DNA of 64,000 nt from Halomonas sp. A11-A (lineage in GTDB: Bacteria; Pseudomonadota; Gammaproteobacteria; Pseudomonadales; Halomonadaceae), in assembly GCF_003182195.1 (NCBI RefSeq), contig NZ_QGTM01000017.1:1-64000 (forward strand), given 5' to 3'. How positions within the stretch are numbered: the first letter of the stretch is position 1; the number at the start of each line of letters is the position of its first letter. Below, piece after piece: positions 17,528-28,200 of the stretch. Under the pieces are notes generated by a model that made no database searches, was not told the origin of the DNA, and worked only from the letters and a program-made list of their open reading frames with translations. The position numbers and the translations under genes are program-made.

Positions 17528-18975
17528 GAATGGCTCTTTGGAGTGCGCCCATAGTCGTCGTCAAAACGCACGATGTCGTCTTCGCCGAGGTAGCTGCCCG
17601 TCTGTACCTCGATCAGCCGAAGAGGAATCACGCCCGGGTTTTCCAGCCGATGCATCGTCCCCAGCGGAATGTAGGTCGATTCGTCCTCGGAAAGCAGGAA
17701 GCTGCGCAGCGCCTGGGCTTCGCCCTGGCGCTCACCCTGGGTGACGCGTGCGGTGCCCTCCACGACCACCCAATGCTCGGCGCGGTGATGGTGCATCTGC
17801 AGAGAGAGCTTGGCGCCGGGCTTGACCACGATCTCCTTCACCTGAAAGCCATCGGCCAGGACCATGGTGCGGTAGTGGCCCCAGGGGCGATAGACGCACT
17901 GATGCGACTGGCACTCGCTGCGACCGCTCGCCTTGAGGGCATTGACGATGGCCTTGGTCTCCTGGGCATGGTCCCGATGGGCGACGAGCACCGCATCATC
18001 GGTCTCCACGATTACCAGGTCCTCGACGCCGACCGCCGCGACCAGGCGCGATTCGCTGCGCACCAGGCTATTGCGCGTCTGATGCAGCAGCACGTCGCCC
18101 TGGATTGCGTTCCCACCCTCGGATGGGGAGGCCTTGAGAGCGTAGATCGAATCCCAGGCGCCCACGTCACTCCAGCCCGGGTCCATCGGCACCACGGCAG
18201 CCTGACGCGTGTGCTCCATCACCGCATAGTCGATTGACTCGCCGCGGCACGCGCGGAAGGCGTCGGGATCGACGCGCAGGAAATCGAGATCGTCCTGACG
18301 CCCGGCATACGCCTGCCGACAGGCGTCCAGGATATCCGGCGCGTGCTGGCCCAGTGCCTCGAGCACCTGCGCCCCTCCGAGCAGAAAGATCCCGCTGTTC
18401 CAGAGGTACTCGCCGCTAGTCAGGTAGGCCGTTGCGCGCTCGAGGTCCGGTTTCTCGACAAAGGCGGCCACTTCATGGCCGTCACCGAGCGCCTCGCCCC
18501 GCCGTATATAGCCATAGCCGGTGTGGGGGCTGGTCGGGGTGATACCGAAGGTCACCAGGCGCCGCTGCGCCACGAGCTGACTGCCTGCCTCGACCGCGCG
18601 CACGAAGGCCTCGGGGCGCTCGATAACGTGATCCGCGGGCATGATCAGCAGCTGGCTGTCGGGGCTCAGTTCTTCCGCCGCCAGAGCGGCCAGGGCGAGC
18701 GCCGGCGCGGTGTTGCGCCCTACCGGCTCCAGCAGGATTCTCAGCGGCTCTACGCCCACTGACTGGAGCTGTTCTGCGACCAGAAAGCGGTGCTCCTCGT
18801 TGCACACCACCATGGGCGCGGCGACATCCGGCATGCCATGCAGGCGAAGCGCCGCCTCCTGGAGCAGGGTAAGGTCGGGGTGATGAAGCTTGAGGAACTG
18901 CTTGGGATAGTGCTCCCGGGAGACCGGCCACAGGCGTGAACCGGAGCCGCCGGACAGGATGACGGGCAGGATCAT
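17524..18975 (-). CDS. manC: Mannose-1-phosphate guanylyltransferase/mannose-6-phosphate isomerase
   Basis: A 483-residue type II bifunctional enzyme. The N-terminal nucleotidyltransferase has LSGGSGSRLWPVSREHYPKQ; the C-terminal cupin isomerase has VYRPWGHYRTM and KLSLQMHHHRAEHWVVVEG. It makes GDP-mannose for glycosyltransferases in the cytoplasm. The start at ATG 18975 is set by AAGGAGG 4 bases upstream; an earlier ATG at 18996 lies before that ribosome site. No phosphomannomutase is present in the window. Confidence 0.92.
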   Translation of the reverse strand: MILPVILSGGSGSRLWPVSREHYPKQFLKLHHPDLTLLQEAALRLHGMPDVAAPMVVCNEEHRFLVAEQLQSVGVEPLRILLEPVGRNTAPALALAALAAEELSPDSQLLIMPADHVIERPEAFVRAVEAGSQLVAQRRLVTFGITPTSPHTGYGYIRRGEALGDGHEVAAFVEKPDLERATAYLTSGEYLWNSGIFLLGGAQVLEALGQHAPDILDACRQAYAGRQDDLDFLRVDPDAFRACRGESIDYAVMEHTRQAAVVPMDPGWSDVGAWDSIYALKASPSEGGNAIQGDVLLHQTRNSLVRSESRLVAAVGVEDLVIVETDDAVLVAHRDHAQETKAIVNALKASGRSECQSHQCVYRPWGHYRTMVLADGFQVKEIVVKPGAKLSLQMHHHRAEHWVVVEGTARVTQGERQGEAQALRSFLLSEDESTYIPLGTMHRLENPGVIPLRLIEVQTGSYLGEDDIVRFDDDYGRTPKSHS

Positions 18976-19081
18976 GCTACCTCCTTGACAACGCATTCAG
19001 CAGTTCCCTGCAAGCGGCCTGCGAAAACCGCACATGACTCATGGCGCAGCATGATACCACCCCGGCGGCTGGCCGGCAGGT

Positions 19082-20455
19082 TCAAGGTTGCCGATTGATG
19101 AAGCCGCGCGTGAGCGTCATGGCCAGAATCTTGATATCCAGTCCCAGGGACCAGTTGTCGATATAGTAGAGGTCGAATTCGACCCGCTTTCTCATGACAT
19201 CCACACTGTCGGTGATGCCGCGCAGGCCATTGACCTGCGCCCAGCCTGTCATCCCCGGCTTCACACGGTGGCGCTGCATGTAGCGCTCGATCAGGCCATT
19301 GTAGTAGGCGTTATGGTCCATGGCATGGGGCCTGGGCCCCACCAGCGACATGCGCCCCTGCAGCACATTGAACAGCTGGGGGAGCTCATCGAGACTGGTG
19401 CGGCGCAGGAATGCCCCCAGCGGTGTGATGCGAGGGTCCCCATGCTGGGCCTGAGGCGTGCCGGATGGAGAGTGGTTGGCCATGGTGCGGAACTTGTAGA
19501 TCCGAAAGCGCTTGCCATCCAGGCCGTGGCGCTCCTGCTTGAAGAGGACGGGCCCACCCATCTTCCACCTGACCAGCAGCCCCACCACCAGCATGATGGG
19601 AAGAAACAGCAGGAACAGCAACAGGCCCAGCGCCCTGTCCTCCAGGGCCTTCAGCAGCCGCCGCGGGCCATTCAGAGGGCTGTAATTGAGATCCAGGGAG
19701 TAGAGACCCGCCACCTGAGCCGTGCGATGGTTGAGCAGCCGAACATCGGAGAGGTCCGGAAAATAGCGAACGCTGACCGGCACGCTCACGAAGGCACCGG
19801 CAATGCACTGAACCTTGGCACCCTCGACCAGGGGATAGCTGACCCAGATCTCGTCGAAGTCGCGCTGAAAGACGCTACGCTCTGCCATCTCGGTGACCGC
19901 CTGAGTGAAGTCGCCTTCTGCCCTCTCCTCCAGACGCCCTACGACGACGTAACCCACCGAGGGCATGCTGGCCAGATGTCGCTCGACCCTGTCCAGGTTA
20001 TCGGCCGGGCCGAGCAGCAGCACTCGTTTGAGGTTGTGCCCCTTGGAGCGAAGGTAACGCAGAAGTCCGTAGAGAAGCGCGCGCAGCACGCAGCCGGCAG
20101 CGAGGATGGTCAGCGCAGAGGTTCCCATCCACAGACGGGAAAAGACCTGGGTGCTCTTGGTGGCCACCAGCAGCAGACTGAGAATGGAGAGCGTCAGCAT
20201 CCAGGCCAGAGCATACACACCCAGCATGCTGAAGAAGCTGCGCCCGCGCCAGGGTTGGTAGAGGCCAAGCAGTTCGCCACAGGCCGGCAGCATCATGCTG
20301 CCGGCCAGAATCAACAGCAGGTAGTCGATGCTGTCGGCGTTGTCGATACCCTGGAACCACGCCAACACCAGCCAGGCAATCAGCAGCGCGATGCCGGCGT
20401 CGAAGCAGCGCATTCCACGTCGGAGCCAGTCACTGGAGGAACCATGGACAATCAT
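19082..20455 (-). CDS. Undecaprenyl-phosphate sugar phosphotransferase, WcaJ-like
   Basis: A 457-residue polyprenyl glycosylphosphotransferase. Four to five hydrophobic segments lie in the first 150 residues, then a CoA-binding-like fold (VLLLGPADNLDRVE), and a C-terminal catalytic domain with KRFRIYKFRTM, RRTSLDELPQLFNVLQGRMSLVGPRP and GMTGWAQVNGLRG. It attaches the first sugar phosphate to the lipid carrier. ATG 20455 with GAGG is preferred to an upstream TTG at 20470. The start lies 15 bases past the TolC-like stop, so both secretion and polysaccharide genes could share a transcript. Confidence 0.88.
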   Translation of the reverse strand: MIVHGSSSDWLRRGMRCFDAGIALLIAWLVLAWFQGIDNADSIDYLLLILAGSMMLPACGELLGLYQPWRGRSFFSMLGVYALAWMLTLSILSLLLVATKSTQVFSRLWMGTSALTILAAGCVLRALLYGLLRYLRSKGHNLKRVLLLGPADNLDRVERHLASMPSVGYVVVGRLEERAEGDFTQAVTEMAERSVFQRDFDEIWVSYPLVEGAKVQCIAGAFVSVPVSVRYFPDLSDVRLLNHRTAQVAGLYSLDLNYSPLNGPRRLLKALEDRALGLLLFLLFLPIMLVVGLLVRWKMGGPVLFKQERHGLDGKRFRIYKFRTMANHSPSGTPQAQHGDPRITPLGAFLRRTSLDELPQLFNVLQGRMSLVGPRPHAMDHNAYYNGLIERYMQRHRVKPGMTGWAQVNGLRGITDSVDVMRKRVEFDLYYIDNWSLGLDIKILAMTLTRGFINRQP

Positions 20456-20470
20456 GCCCGACCTCACCAA

Positions 20471-21922
20471 TCAGGGCGCCGTGATGCTGCTGAGGAGCTG
20501 CATGACGTTGCCCAGATCCTGACTGCCAAGGTCACCCACGGCGGACTGCAGGGCAAGGCGATCGATCAGGAAGCGACCCAGGGCATCGACATACTGGATG
20601 CGCTGATCATAGAGCGTGGCGCGGGCATCGAGCACATCGACGAGATCGCGCAGGCCGAGCTGCTCGCCCCGCTCGGCGGCCTCGAGAAACAGCTCGCTGG
20701 ATTCGATGGCACGCGCCAGGGCCTCCAGGCGGCGCACGTTACCATTCAGGGCCCGCAGGCGCTGGCGCACCTCCTGTGCGGCCAGGTTGTGGGCGTTGTC
20801 GACGGCTTCCTGACTGGCCCGGGTTCGCAGCTCGCCCTGACGCACGCTGGCGACGGTGTAACCGCCGCGGTAGAGCGGCATGTTGAGCTCCACACTGGCG
20901 GTATAGTCCTCACTGGTACGCAGATCGTCGTCGCTCTGGCGGTCGCTGTAACTGAGGTTGAGATTGATCTCGGGAAAATAGCCGCTGCGCCGCACTCGGG
21001 TGTCGCTTTCGGCGATATTGCGCTCGGCCAGGGCGCGCAGCACATCGAGATTATTGCCGATGGATTCGATCCAGGGCCGCTCATCCAGCCAGTCGCCGTC
21101 GACGTCGGCGGCAGCGAGGTCGCCCAGGATGCCGCCGCTGAAGTCGGGAAGCACGCCGGTGAGGCGCTCGAGCTCGCTCAGGGCGTCGTCCAGCTCGTTC
21201 TCGGCCTGGACGGCATCGGCAATGGCCTGATCGAAACGGGACTGCGCCTCGAGGAGGTTGATGCGATCCCCCACTCCCAGGTCGAAGGCACGCTGCGCCT
21301 GGCGCACCTGAAGCTCGAGGGACTCCTGCTGGGCCTCCAGGAGCCCCAAGGTTCGTGAGGCCAGGTAGGCGTTGATATAGGCCTCACTGACCTGCAGGGC
21401 AAGGTCGCGTTCGGCAATGGCCAGGTCGAGTTCGGCCGCTCCCACCTGGGCGTCGGCACGCCCCATGCCACGCCAGCGCTCCAGGTTGAACAGCGGCTGC
21501 TGGAGGTTAAGCCGCCAATGGTGTTCATCGAAGGTACCCGGCCGTTGGGCCGGCTGATCAAGACCGAACCCTTCTGGATCTGTCTGGATATTGGTGGAGT
21601 CCTGCCACAGATAGCCACCACTGGCACTGAGCTGGGGGAGCAGCTGCGAGCGCGCCATGGGCACTTCCTGTTCCGTCGCCTCAAGCTCATAGCGCTGCTG
21701 AGACAGGCGCGCATCGTGTCGCAAGGCACTCTCGAACAGATGAGGCAACGAAGGCAGCGAAGAGGAGCTCGGTGTGGAGACGGCATCCAGAGCAGCCAGT
21801 TCCTCCATGGCCTGCTCTCCAGCTGGCACATCCCCACTCGGCTGAGAGAGCGCCAGACTGCTGGCTCCCCAGAGCCCCAACGCAACGGCCATGCCGAGCG
21901 GCCATTTCATCCCTGTGCGCAT
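20471..21922 (-). CDS. TolC family outer membrane protein
   Basis: A 483-residue protein with a signal peptide (KWPLGMAVALGLWGASSLALSQ), then LPHLFESALRHDARLSQQRYELEA and long paired helices, including LNLQQPLFNLERW, typical of TolC/PrtF-type channels of type I secretion. ATG 21922 with GGGAGG overlaps the HlyD stop as TGATG. It is the outer-membrane part of the exporter encoded by the next two genes upstream. Confidence 0.9.
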   Translation of the reverse strand: MRTGMKWPLGMAVALGLWGASSLALSQPSGDVPAGEQAMEELAALDAVSTPSSSSLPSLPHLFESALRHDARLSQQRYELEATEQEVPMARSQLLPQLSASGGYLWQDSTNIQTDPEGFGLDQPAQRPGTFDEHHWRLNLQQPLFNLERWRGMGRADAQVGAAELDLAIAERDLALQVSEAYINAYLASRTLGLLEAQQESLELQVRQAQRAFDLGVGDRINLLEAQSRFDQAIADAVQAENELDDALSELERLTGVLPDFSGGILGDLAAADVDGDWLDERPWIESIGNNLDVLRALAERNIAESDTRVRRSGYFPEINLNLSYSDRQSDDDLRTSEDYTASVELNMPLYRGGYTVASVRQGELRTRASQEAVDNAHNLAAQEVRQRLRALNGNVRRLEALARAIESSELFLEAAERGEQLGLRDLVDVLDARATLYDQRIQYVDALGRFLIDRLALQSAVGDLGSQDLGNVMQLLSSITAP

Positions 21923-23310
21923 CAATCCTCCCGAATGGCTCGCGCCAGCATGTCGGTGATCGGGCGGGCAATGTAGCTGGCGAAGGTGCGTTCGCCGGTA
22001 CGAATCATCACCTCGGCCGGCATACCGGAGAGCAGCTGCATCTGTTCGGTCATGTCCTCCATGCCCTCTTCGGTCACCCGAAGTCGCGTTCGATAGTAGC
22101 GCTGGCCGGTCGCCTCATCCTCGAAGCTGTCGGCGCTGACATAGATCACCTCACCGGCGATCACGTTGGTCAGGCGCTGATTGAACGCGGAGAAGCGGAT
22201 CTCGGCGGCCTGACCACGGAAGATATTGTCGATGTCGCGGCTGGGCACCCGCGCCTCCACCACAAAGCCGTCCGTGGAGGGGACGATATCCATCACGGTG
22301 TCGCCGGCGCGGATCACCGCCCCCACGCTGTGCACCTGGCGATCCACCACGTTACCGGACACCGGCGCCACGATGACGGTGCGCTCGACCTGATCGCTAA
22401 GCGAGGTGATGCGCTCCTCGGCCTCGGCGATCTGGGACTGCGCCTGGCGCAGCTGCTCGCCCACCTCGGACTGGAACTCCTGCTGGCGCACTTCGCGCTG
22501 CAGACGGTTCTCGCTGATCTGTGAGCGCAGGCGGGACATCTCGGCGCGATGCTGGGCCACCTCGCCTTCGAACTGCAGGACCTGGCGCTCCAGCTCGCGA
22601 AGTCGCTGGTTATCGCCGAGACCCTCGCGAAACAGCGAGCGAAAATCCTCGGCCTCGCCACGCAGCGAGGCGATACGGCGAGTGTTGACGTCGACCAGCT
22701 GTTCGAGCCCCTCGATCTGCTCACGCATCTGAACGATCTGCTCGTCCAGGGACTCCAGTGCTCCGCGCAGCGACTCTCGACGAGCCACAAACAGACTTTG
22801 CTGCACCGCTACAACCTGCTGCACGCGAGGGCTGTCGCTTTCCATCAGCTCTCGGGAGAACACCAGCTCATCGGCCTGCTCCTGTTCCGCCAGCAGGCGC
22901 ACCTCCATCGCACGATTGATCAGGTATTGGGCGCGGGCGATCTCCAGCTGAGAGCGGACCTGGGTGTCACTCAGAACGATCAGAGGCTGCCCCGCTTCCA
23001 CGTGATCACCATCATCCACCAGAATCTCGCGCACGATGCCCCCTTCCAGGTGCTGAACGCTGCGCTTGAAGGATTCCACGGAGACGTTGCCCGGAGCGAC
23101 CACGGCCACGGCCAGGGAGGCCGTGACGGCCCAGAACCCGAAGCCACCGAAGGCCACCAGCAGAATCAGCAGGCCGAGGCGCTTGTACCCCTTGTCACTG
23201 GTGGGCAGCTGTTCAGCATAGTCGCCTTCCAAGGTCTGGGGCCCCGGGGTGATATCGATCTCGTCTTGCTTCGCCACATCGCGGCCGCTAGATCTGGATT
23301 CATCGGCCAT
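21922..23310 (-). CDS. HlyD family type I secretion adaptor
   Basis: A 462-residue membrane fusion protein. One membrane span (LGLLILLVAFGGFGFWAVTA) follows a cytoplasmic tail of about 45 residues. The lipoyl half-motif HLEGGIVREILVDDGDHVEAGQPL, long coiled coils with many Gln/Glu/Arg, and the second half with IVAPVSGNVVDRQVHSVGAVI follow. It links the ATPase to the TolC-like channel. ATG 23310 overlaps the ATPase stop as TAATG. Confidence 0.92.
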   Translation of the reverse strand: MADESRSSGRDVAKQDEIDITPGPQTLEGDYAEQLPTSDKGYKRLGLLILLVAFGGFGFWAVTASLAVAVVAPGNVSVESFKRSVQHLEGGIVREILVDDGDHVEAGQPLIVLSDTQVRSQLEIARAQYLINRAMEVRLLAEQEQADELVFSRELMESDSPRVQQVVAVQQSLFVARRESLRGALESLDEQIVQMREQIEGLEQLVDVNTRRIASLRGEAEDFRSLFREGLGDNQRLRELERQVLQFEGEVAQHRAEMSRLRSQISENRLQREVRQQEFQSEVGEQLRQAQSQIAEAEERITSLSDQVERTVIVAPVSGNVVDRQVHSVGAVIRAGDTVMDIVPSTDGFVVEARVPSRDIDNIFRGQAAEIRFSAFNQRLTNVIAGEVIYVSADSFEDEATGQRYYRTRLRVTEEGMEDMTEQMQLLSGMPAEVMIRTGERTFASYIARPITDMLARAIRED

Positions 23311-25091
23311 TACTTCTGCTCCTCGGGGTTTCCACTGCCGACGGGGCCCTCAGGCCGACCGCCACGCACGGCGGCCAGGCGAGAATTAGTCGACTGACTG
23401 ACCTGGCGCTGGGGTTTCTTGGCGAATTGGGCAAGCACCTGATCTCGCGGGCCAAACATGCTGACCTGCCCTTCCTTCATGACCAGAAGCTTGTCCATGC
23501 TCTTGAGTACGCTGGTACGGTGGCTGATGATGAACAGCGTCACCCCTTCGGCCTTGAGGGTGGCGATGGTCTCGCTCAAGGCGCGCTCGCCGGCGTCATC
23601 CAGGTTCGAGTTGGGCTCATCGAGCACGACGAAAACGGGGTTGCCATACAACGCCCGGGCCAGACCGATGCGCTGGCGCTGGCCGCCGGAGAGCGCGCCG
23701 CTCGTGGAGGAAATGTAGGTGTCATAGCCGTTGGGCAGCTCGAGGATCATTTCATGAACGCCGGCCTTCTGGGCCGCCTTGACCACCTTTTCCGCATTGA
23801 CCTCGCCAAAGCGGGCGATGTTCTCACCTATGGTGCCGTCGAAGAGCTCGATGTCCTGGGGCAGGTAACCGATGTAGGGGCCAAGCTCGTCGCGGTTCCA
23901 CTGAACCACATCGGCGCCGTCGAGGCGAACGCTTCCCACCTGAGCCGGCCAGATGCCCAGTAGCACTCTCGCCAGCGTCGACTTGCCCGCTGCACTGGGA
24001 CCAATGATGCCAATGTGCTCACCCTTGGCTACCTCGAAGTTGATGCCACGAATCGTGGCCATTCGTACGCCGGGGGGAGCTGCGGCCACCGTCTCGACGG
24101 CCAGATTGCCCTTGGGCGCGGGCAGTGACATGCGCCGCTGCTCGGCAGGAATCTGGTTGAGCAGATCGTTGAGGCGGTCATAGGCACCTCGGGCGCCAAC
24201 GAAGCCCTTCCAGCTGCCGATCATCTGATCGATGGGCGCCAGGGCACGCCCCATGATGATGGAGCCGGCGATCATCATGCCCGGCGTCATGTCACCGCGC
24301 AGCACCAGGTAGGCACCCAGACCAAGGATCATCGACTGCGCCAGCATGCGCAGCACCTTGGAGGTGTTGGTCAGGGCACCGGCACGATCGCTGGCTTGAG
24401 ACTGCTTGGAAAGGAACTGATGATGCTTCTGCGCCCAGCGCCCCATGATCCCGGGCAGCATGCCCATGGCGTGGAGCACCTCGGCGTTGCGCAGGTTCGA
24501 GTTGGCCAGGTTCTGCGCCTGTATATGTTCGCTGCTCGCCTCGGCCAACAGGCCCTTGGTGGCCTTTTCGTTGGCAATGGCCAAGCCAAGCAGAATGATC
24601 CCTGCAACGGTAGCAAAGATGCCCAGCCACGGGTGGAACAGGAAGAGCACGAAAAGATAGACCGGCACCCAGGGGGCATCGAAGAAGGCAAACAGGCCAT
24701 TGCCGGTCAGAAACTGGCGTACGCTGGTGAGGTCGTTGAGCGGCTGGGCGCTCTGCTGCCCCTGGGCCACGACGCTGCGACGGAACATGGCGCTGTAGAG
24801 GCGCGCATTGATGCTGCTATCGAGCTTGTTGCCAACGCGCACCAGAATCCGCGAGCGCACCAGCTCGAGCCCGCCCATCACCATGAAGAGAAAGATCACC
24901 ACCAGGGTCAGCATGATGAGCGTATCGACGCTCTGGGTGCTGAGCACCCGATCATAGACCTGGAGCATGTACATGGGGGGAACCAGCATCAGCAGGTTGA
25001 CAAACATGCTGAAAAAACCGACCGACACAAATGAGCTTCGGCATGCCTTGAGCGCAAGCTGAAGGTCAGAGGCGTCCTGTTGCTTTGCCAT
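23310..25091 (-). CDS. Type I secretion permease/ATPase
   Basis: A 593-residue PrtD/RsaD-type ABC transporter. An N-terminal membrane domain with about six spans (PPMYMLQVYDRVLSTQSVDTL is a family hallmark) is joined to an ATPase with Walker A GPSAAGKST, signature LSGGQRQRIGLARAL and Walker B VFVVLDEPNSNLD. No C39 peptidase domain is present, so the substrate keeps its C-terminal signal. The best candidate substrate in the window is the 874-residue DUF4214 protein. ATG 25091 is preferred over GTG 25103. Confidence 0.92.
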   Translation of the reverse strand: MAKQQDASDLQLALKACRSSFVSVGFFSMFVNLLMLVPPMYMLQVYDRVLSTQSVDTLIMLTLVVIFLFMVMGGLELVRSRILVRVGNKLDSSINARLYSAMFRRSVVAQGQQSAQPLNDLTSVRQFLTGNGLFAFFDAPWVPVYLFVLFLFHPWLGIFATVAGIILLGLAIANEKATKGLLAEASSEHIQAQNLANSNLRNAEVLHAMGMLPGIMGRWAQKHHQFLSKQSQASDRAGALTNTSKVLRMLAQSMILGLGAYLVLRGDMTPGMMIAGSIIMGRALAPIDQMIGSWKGFVGARGAYDRLNDLLNQIPAEQRRMSLPAPKGNLAVETVAAAPPGVRMATIRGINFEVAKGEHIGIIGPSAAGKSTLARVLLGIWPAQVGSVRLDGADVVQWNRDELGPYIGYLPQDIELFDGTIGENIARFGEVNAEKVVKAAQKAGVHEMILELPNGYDTYISSTSGALSGGQRQRIGLARALYGNPVFVVLDEPNSNLDDAGERALSETIATLKAEGVTLFIISHRTSVLKSMDKLLVMKEGQVSMFGPRDQVLAQFAKKPQRQVSQSTNSRLAAVRGGRPEGPVGSGNPEEQK

Positions 25092-25120
25092 GTGGCGAAT
25101 CACCGTTGAGATGTCAGAAA

Positions 25121-25148
25121 AAGTTAACCGAGGGGGGGGGCTGTAAAC
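25121..25148 (-). promoter_or_regulatory. Possible type I secretion promoter with C9 spacer
   Basis: On the minus strand TTTACA (25147-25142) and TAACTT (25126-25121) could be the -35 and -10 boxes, with a 15-base spacer that contains nine Cs (plus-strand Gs 25132-25140). It lies 30 bases before the ATPase start. The -10 match is weak, so the assignment is tentative. Confidence 0.4.
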
Positions 25149-25170
25149 GAGGCCGGTAGAGTAGCAGAAA

Positions 25171-25192
25171 CGCCCCTAGTGCAATAGGGGCG
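25171..25192 (-). terminator. Rho-independent terminator of the BTAD regulator
   Basis: Perfect 8-bp stem CGCCCCTA / TAGGGGCG with a 6-base loop, followed on the minus strand by TTTCT. It is 35 bases past the regulator stop at 25227 and separates it from the secretion operon. Confidence 0.7.
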
Positions 25193-25226
25193 CAGAGTTA
25201 CCGACTGGCCAGTGGCAGCAATGGCC

Positions 25227-28200
25227 TTACTGTACCGCGCCGGCGGCGGCGGGCAGGGCGCGGTCGAGCAAGCTTCTCCAGCGGGCGATGATCGGGGCGT
25301 CGGAGTGGTTGACCTCGGCGAGCAGGCGGCGCAGCTCCTGGCGGGCCTTGTCATCGGCGGGATCGATAACGGTAAGCCAGAGCTCCAGAGCGCCGATCTG
25401 CTGGTGGAGATTGCCGTCCTCGCGGGCCTGCTGCTGGGCGAGCTCGATCAGCGCGATGATCTCCTCCCGCGGGTGGCCGAGGCGGTGGCGCACTCGGGCC
25501 AGGTGCACGGCGAGCTCGGGCACGAAGAGCGTGGTCTTCTCCCGGGCGAGTAGCAGCGCCTGGTCCAGGTAGTCCTCGGCGCGGCCGAACTCCCCCAGGG
25601 CGACGCAGGCGTCCACATACCACAGCGAGGGGCGGCTGTAGGGGTCGCGGCCGGTGAGCTCGATCAGCTCCTCCTGGGCCTGCTCCACCTGGGCCAGCCC
25701 CTCGCAGTCGCCGGCCAGGGCGCGCTGCCAGCCCATCACGCCGCGGGCGGACATCTGCCACAGGTGCAGGTCCTGGCTGCCGGTGAGCTCATAGGCCCGC
25801 TCAGCACGGGTAGCGGCGAGATGCACGTGGCCCAGCTGGCGGTAGAGAGAGGCGGCGTACATCAGCGCCATGGCCAGGCTGCCGGGGTGGCCGATCTTCT
25901 CGGCCAGGCGAATGGCGGACTCCACCTGGGTCTCGGCGCGGCGGTAGTCGCCGCGCAGGCAGAGCGCCCAGCCCTGGAAGCAGGCGGCGGCCACCTGGGG
26001 ATGGTCGGAGAAGGGCAGCCACTCGATCATCATCGGCGATTCGAGGGGGTTGATCTCCTCCAGGTGATCATAGGCGCGCTGGATGCGCCCGGCCCAGTAC
26101 TCGCAGCTGGCCCGGGCGTACTCGGCCAGGCGGCGGTAGCGCGGGTCCTCCATGCGCTCGGCGAGGCCGGCGAGCTTCGAGGCGAGGTGGAAGGCGTCGG
26201 CATGGGCATGGCGCTGGCTGCACCCCACCCACAGGCCCCACTTGACCAGGAAGGCCTGCTCCAGGTCGGCGGTCTCGCCCTCTTCTCCGCCCCGCTCCTT
26301 GACCTGCCGCAGCAGATCGCGGGCGCGCACGAAGCTCTCGTGGGCGGTGGGCGAGCCGTGGCCCTCCAGGGCGAAGGCGGCCTGGCCGCGCACGGTGAGC
26401 AGGCTCACCTCGCGCTCGATCCGGTCCTCCACCTGGCGCAGGCAGACCAGGCCGAGATCGGCCATCTTCAGCGCGGTGCGGTTAGCGCTCACCTTGAGCG
26501 CCTCGCGGGCGGCCAGCTCGTAGTAGCGCGCACCCCGGGCGTAGTGGCCGCTGCGCCGCAGGTGGGTGGCGAAGTCCCCCGGGTGGCGGCTAATCCACAT
26601 CGGGAAGCGCTCCTCGATCAGCTCGACCACCTGGCGGTGAATCGCCGTGCGCACGTCCCGCGGGCAGGAGAGGTAGGCGGCCTCCTGCAGCAGCTGGTGG
26701 GTGAACTGGTACTCGCGGCCGTCGTCGTCGCCCTCCACCGGCTCGATGATCTCCAGGCGGCGCATCTGCTCCAGCGCCTGGCCGAGGCGCAGCTTCTCCC
26801 AGCCGCTGCACTCGGCCAGAAAGTCGAAGCGGAAGCGCCGGCCCAGCACCGCGGCGACGTGGGCCACCTCGCGGTCGGCGTCGAGCTGGTCGATGCGGCT
26901 GCCGAGCAGGCCGAGCAGGCCGTGGGGCAGCTCGTCCAGGTGGACGCTGCGCCCCTCGCGGCGGTCCATGTCGACCCGCCGGCAGATCTCCTGCAGGTAG
27001 AGCGGCACGCCGTCGCAGCGCTCGATGATCTGGCCGCGCAGGCGCGGGCTCAGGTGGATGCGGTAGCGCCGGGCGAGCTGGGAGAGCAGCCGCGAGGACT
27101 GCATGGCGTCGAGCCGGCCCAGGCTGATCTGCTGGTCCCAGTGCAGCCGCGCCGGCAGCGCCTCGCGGCCGTGGTGGCTGGCCACCAGCATGAAGGCGCA
27201 GTTGATCGGCAGGCGCGCCTGCAGGCCGGCCAGCAGCTTGAAGCTGGGCTCGTCGAGCCACTGCAGGTCGTCGATCATCAGCACCAGGGTGCGCTCGGCG
27301 GCAAAGGCCGTCACCAGCCGCTGCAGCAGCCCGACCACCAGCTCCACCGCCTCGCCGCTCTGGGTGAGCAGGGCCACCTCGCGGGGCTCCCGGGCGCCCA
27401 GGGCCTCCTCCAGCAGCTGCTGGCGGGGCTCGTCGAGCTCGGCCAGGCCCAGGGCCTCGCGCAGCTCGGCCAGGGCCGCGGGGGAGATCGGGCCGTTCAG
27501 GCGCCAGCGCAGCAGCTGGCGGGCCACGCCGTAGGGCTCCTGCACCGAGAGCCGGGTGGTGGGCTGCCAGCAGATGGCGGCGTCGCGGCTCTGCTCTAGC
27601 TGGCGGAAGCCGACCATCAGTGCCGACTTGCCCATGCCGGAGGGGCCGCGCACCAGCAGGCTCTGGCGCAGGCCGATGCCGGCCCGGGCCAGGGCGTCGC
27701 GCAGGGTGCGCAGCGCCGTCTCGCGGCCCACCAGGCTGGGCGGCAGCGCCTCGCGGCCGCCCTCATTCGCGCCGAGAACCAGCGCGCGCAGGCGCACCCG
27801 GCCGTCGCTGGCTACCAGCCGCGAGCTCAAGCGCGGCTGCAGGTCCAGCGCCGGCGGCATGTGCTGGCTCGCCTCCTGGGAGATGACCAGCTCGCTGCCC
27901 TCGGCGGCGGCCATCAGCTCCAGCGAGCCCTGGGTGACCTGGCCCAGCGGGTCGACCAGGTCGCGTTCCGGCAGGTAGATCACCCGCCCGCTGTTGAGGC
28001 CGGCAGCGAGCTCCACCCGGGGCGGTTCGCCCTCGCCGCTCCAGTGGCGGCGGCTCTCCTCGGGGAGCATGCGCCGGCAGTGCTCGAAAAGCGCCACCAG
28101 CTCGGCCAGCTGGTGGGCGGGGCCGTGGGTGCCGAAGCAGGCCAGGCCCAGGCCGCCGGTGGCGCCGGGCAGCCAGAAGCCGCCCAAGTGGTGGCACTGC

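Noticed and set aside
19088..21358. Very long open frame on the plus strand (756 codons)
   Set aside because: It is the antisense shadow of the WcaJ-like and TolC-like genes; its sequence is His/Gln-rich low complexity with no family motif, while both minus-strand genes have clear motifs.
25764..27599. 611-codon plus-strand frame
   Set aside because: Antisense of the large regulator gene; no start signal or motif.
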